Assembly (NCBI RefSeq): GCF_000317835.1
Contig: NC_019790.1
Span: 1-64,000 of the forward strand
Length of the DNA stretch: 64,000 bases
Reading direction: 5' to 3'
From: Deinococcus peraridilitoris DSM 19664
GTDB taxonomy: Bacteria > Deinococcota > Deinococci > Deinococcales > Deinococcaceae
Shown: piece after piece, positions 62,819 through 64,000 of the stretch
Position numbering within the stretch: the first letter of the stretch is position 1
Layout of the letters: each line of letters opens with the position of its first letter
Notes under the pieces: generated by a model
Told to the model about the DNA's origin: nothing
Database searches by the model: none
Seen by the model: only the letters and a program-made list of their open reading frames with translations
Program-made: the position numbers and the translations under genes

Positions 62819-63970
62819 GTGAACCCGAAAGACGCGCGTTCCAGACGACTGTATTCTGACATCCTCACCACCTTCGACCGCAAGCAGCACCGCGACACCT
62901 TCCGCGTCCTCCTGGACCTCTTCCTCGAAGCGAAAGGCCGCCCCCTCCCCACCCAGGCCACCGTCAAATCACCCTCCGCACTCAGCCGCGTCTTGGGCAG
63001 AACGGACGCCCCCCTGGACGCCTGCCCGCTTCCTCAACCACTACGGCTGGAACACCCGCGCCCTCGCGCGCGCCCTACGACAGCACGCCCAACACGTCCT
63101 GCTCGACTTCTGGCGCTCAGCACCGCACCAGCGTCCCCGACTCGACCTACTGATCAACCTCACCAGCCTTGAAAAAGCCGGCGACTTCCCCCTCTTGGGT
63201 GACTGGATGCACGTGTACAACGGCGTCCACGGTGTTCACCTCGTCGTCCTGTACCTGTGCTGCGGGCCCCTCAAGCTCCCCTGGGCCGTTCAGGTCTGGC
63301 GCGGCAAAGGCACACCCTCATCGCCCCTGCTCGCCCTGAAGCTCCTTCGTACCGTCCCCGCATCCCTGTTGCGGAGCGGCAGGCGACCGTGCGTTCACGC
63401 CGACGGCGGGTTCGAGTGCGCCGCGTTCATCCATGGCGTCCTCGACCTTGGTCTTGATGTCGTCGTCGGTGTGCGGTGCACGCGGGCGCTGCTGGATGGA
63501 CGGCGCGTCAAGGACGTGTCCGTGCGGGGTGACCGGGTACGACTTCGGGGTTACGCGCCCTGATGACCGTCTCGTGGGTGTGGCTGTACCGCAATGCCGT
63601 GCCGGAGCAGCGGTTCGTGATGACCAACCGCGTGCTGGGTGGCGTTCACCTGGCGCGAATTGGGAAGCGCAGGTGGAAGATCGAAGCGTTCTTCAAGACG
63701 ATCAAGGGCCGCTTCGGGCTGGAGCGCTTCGCGCAGTCGCGCAAACAGGGCGCGTTCTGCTTCTGGTGCCTTTCAACGCTCGCGTTCTTGCTGTGCCATC
63801 TTGCCGATCTCGATCTGCCGTCGAACGTGCCGGGCGCATGGCCGGACTGGGGTGAACGGGCGTTGGGCGTGCGTCTCACGCTGCTGGCTGACGTGCGGCG
63901 TGCTGCACTGCTGCTTGAACTCGCGCGGCTCGATGCTGTGCAAAACGCTCTTCTTGCCGCTTCACCCTGA
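62819..63970 (+). pseudogene. Broken DDE transposase at the window end
   Basis: Fragments of one transposase in three frames: RRLYSDILTTFDRKQHRDTF, RVLLDLFLEAKGRPLPTQAT; then after a shift near 63010 LDLLINLTSLEKAGDFPLLG, DWMHVYNGVHGVHLVVLYLC; then after a second break near 63560 VMTNRVLGGVHLARIGKRRW, KIEAFFKTIKGRFGLERFAQ. RWKIEAFFKTIK is the Glu region of IS4/IS701-like enzymes. It cannot be made as one protein. Terminal repeats were not identified; the right end may lie beyond the window. Confidence 0.7.
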
Positions 63971-64000
63971 ACTGCAAATACTGTGTTGGCTTCGGGTCGT

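Overview
The window looks like part of a Deinococcus (Deinococcota) plasmid or megaplasmid. It is GC-rich and crowded with insertion sequences. Many promoters carry a -10 hexamer six or seven bases before an ATG with no ribosome binding site (leaderless style, common in this phylum). It also has a mannosylglycerate/glucosylglycerate hydrolase of a type characterised in Thermus, and multi-GAF histidine kinases. The assignment is by inference; no rRNA, tRNA or CRISPR array was seen.

Layout. 0.4-4.5 kb: PRC-barrel protein, large lipoprotein, secreted beta-propeller. 5.1-13.9 kb: a coherent sugar operon, with an autoregulated LacI repressor, CUT1 ABC transporter (binding protein, two permeases, ATPase), GH63 hydrolase, glycerate 2-kinase and ROK sugar kinase. 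Together these would import mannosylglycerate or glucosylglycerate, split it into hexose and glycerate, and phosphorylate both. 14.4-18.8 kb: an IS4-type composite transposon with a 9-bp target duplication, carrying a P-type metal ATPase and its small membrane partner, inserted in an IS5-like transposase remnant. 19-25 kb: HAD phosphatase, a graveyard of transposase and KtrB fragments, a 7TM-PAS-GGDEF cyclase and a dead ISL3 element. 25.3-29.6 kb: SUKH protein, divergent RibD-like reductase/TetR pair, aminoglycoside-phosphotransferase-like kinase, acetyltransferase. 30-37.4 kb: two paralogous multi-GAF histidine kinases, a response regulator, and one complete plus one broken serine resolvase. 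37.4-42.4 kb: IS3 and IS982-like elements, a Fic protein with a palindromic operator, a serine recombinase and VapBC.

42.5-54.9 kb is the plasmid (or phage-plasmid-like) backbone: ParA, a small DNA-binding partner, ParB, a Prim-Pol primase, a winged-helix protein, a J-domain protein and several small unknown proteins. Six genes or gene remnants here share one promoter design: a -35 TTGAyw, exactly 17 bases, a -10 TATAvT, and a palindromic operator with arms CTTAGTATAT/ATATACTAAG laid over spacer and -10. Five of the six transcripts would then begin directly with a stem-loop whose loop is conserved (ACC-A/T-TCCACACC) and whose stem changes in compensatory fashion, just before an AAAGGAG ribosome binding site. 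Short GTTTAC iterons precede four of these promoters and the parA promoter, and a roughly 250-bp leader block is duplicated upstream of two of them. This looks like an undescribed plasmid regulon with a cis RNA element and is the main discovery candidate. Several genes in the same tract are decaying.

54.8-64 kb: a cluster of strong hairpins, a TIR/SEFIR-like gene and an HD-domain gene each truncated at an IS4 element, a second IS4-type element, a NarL-type two-component pair, a membrane protein and a broken transposase that runs to the window end.
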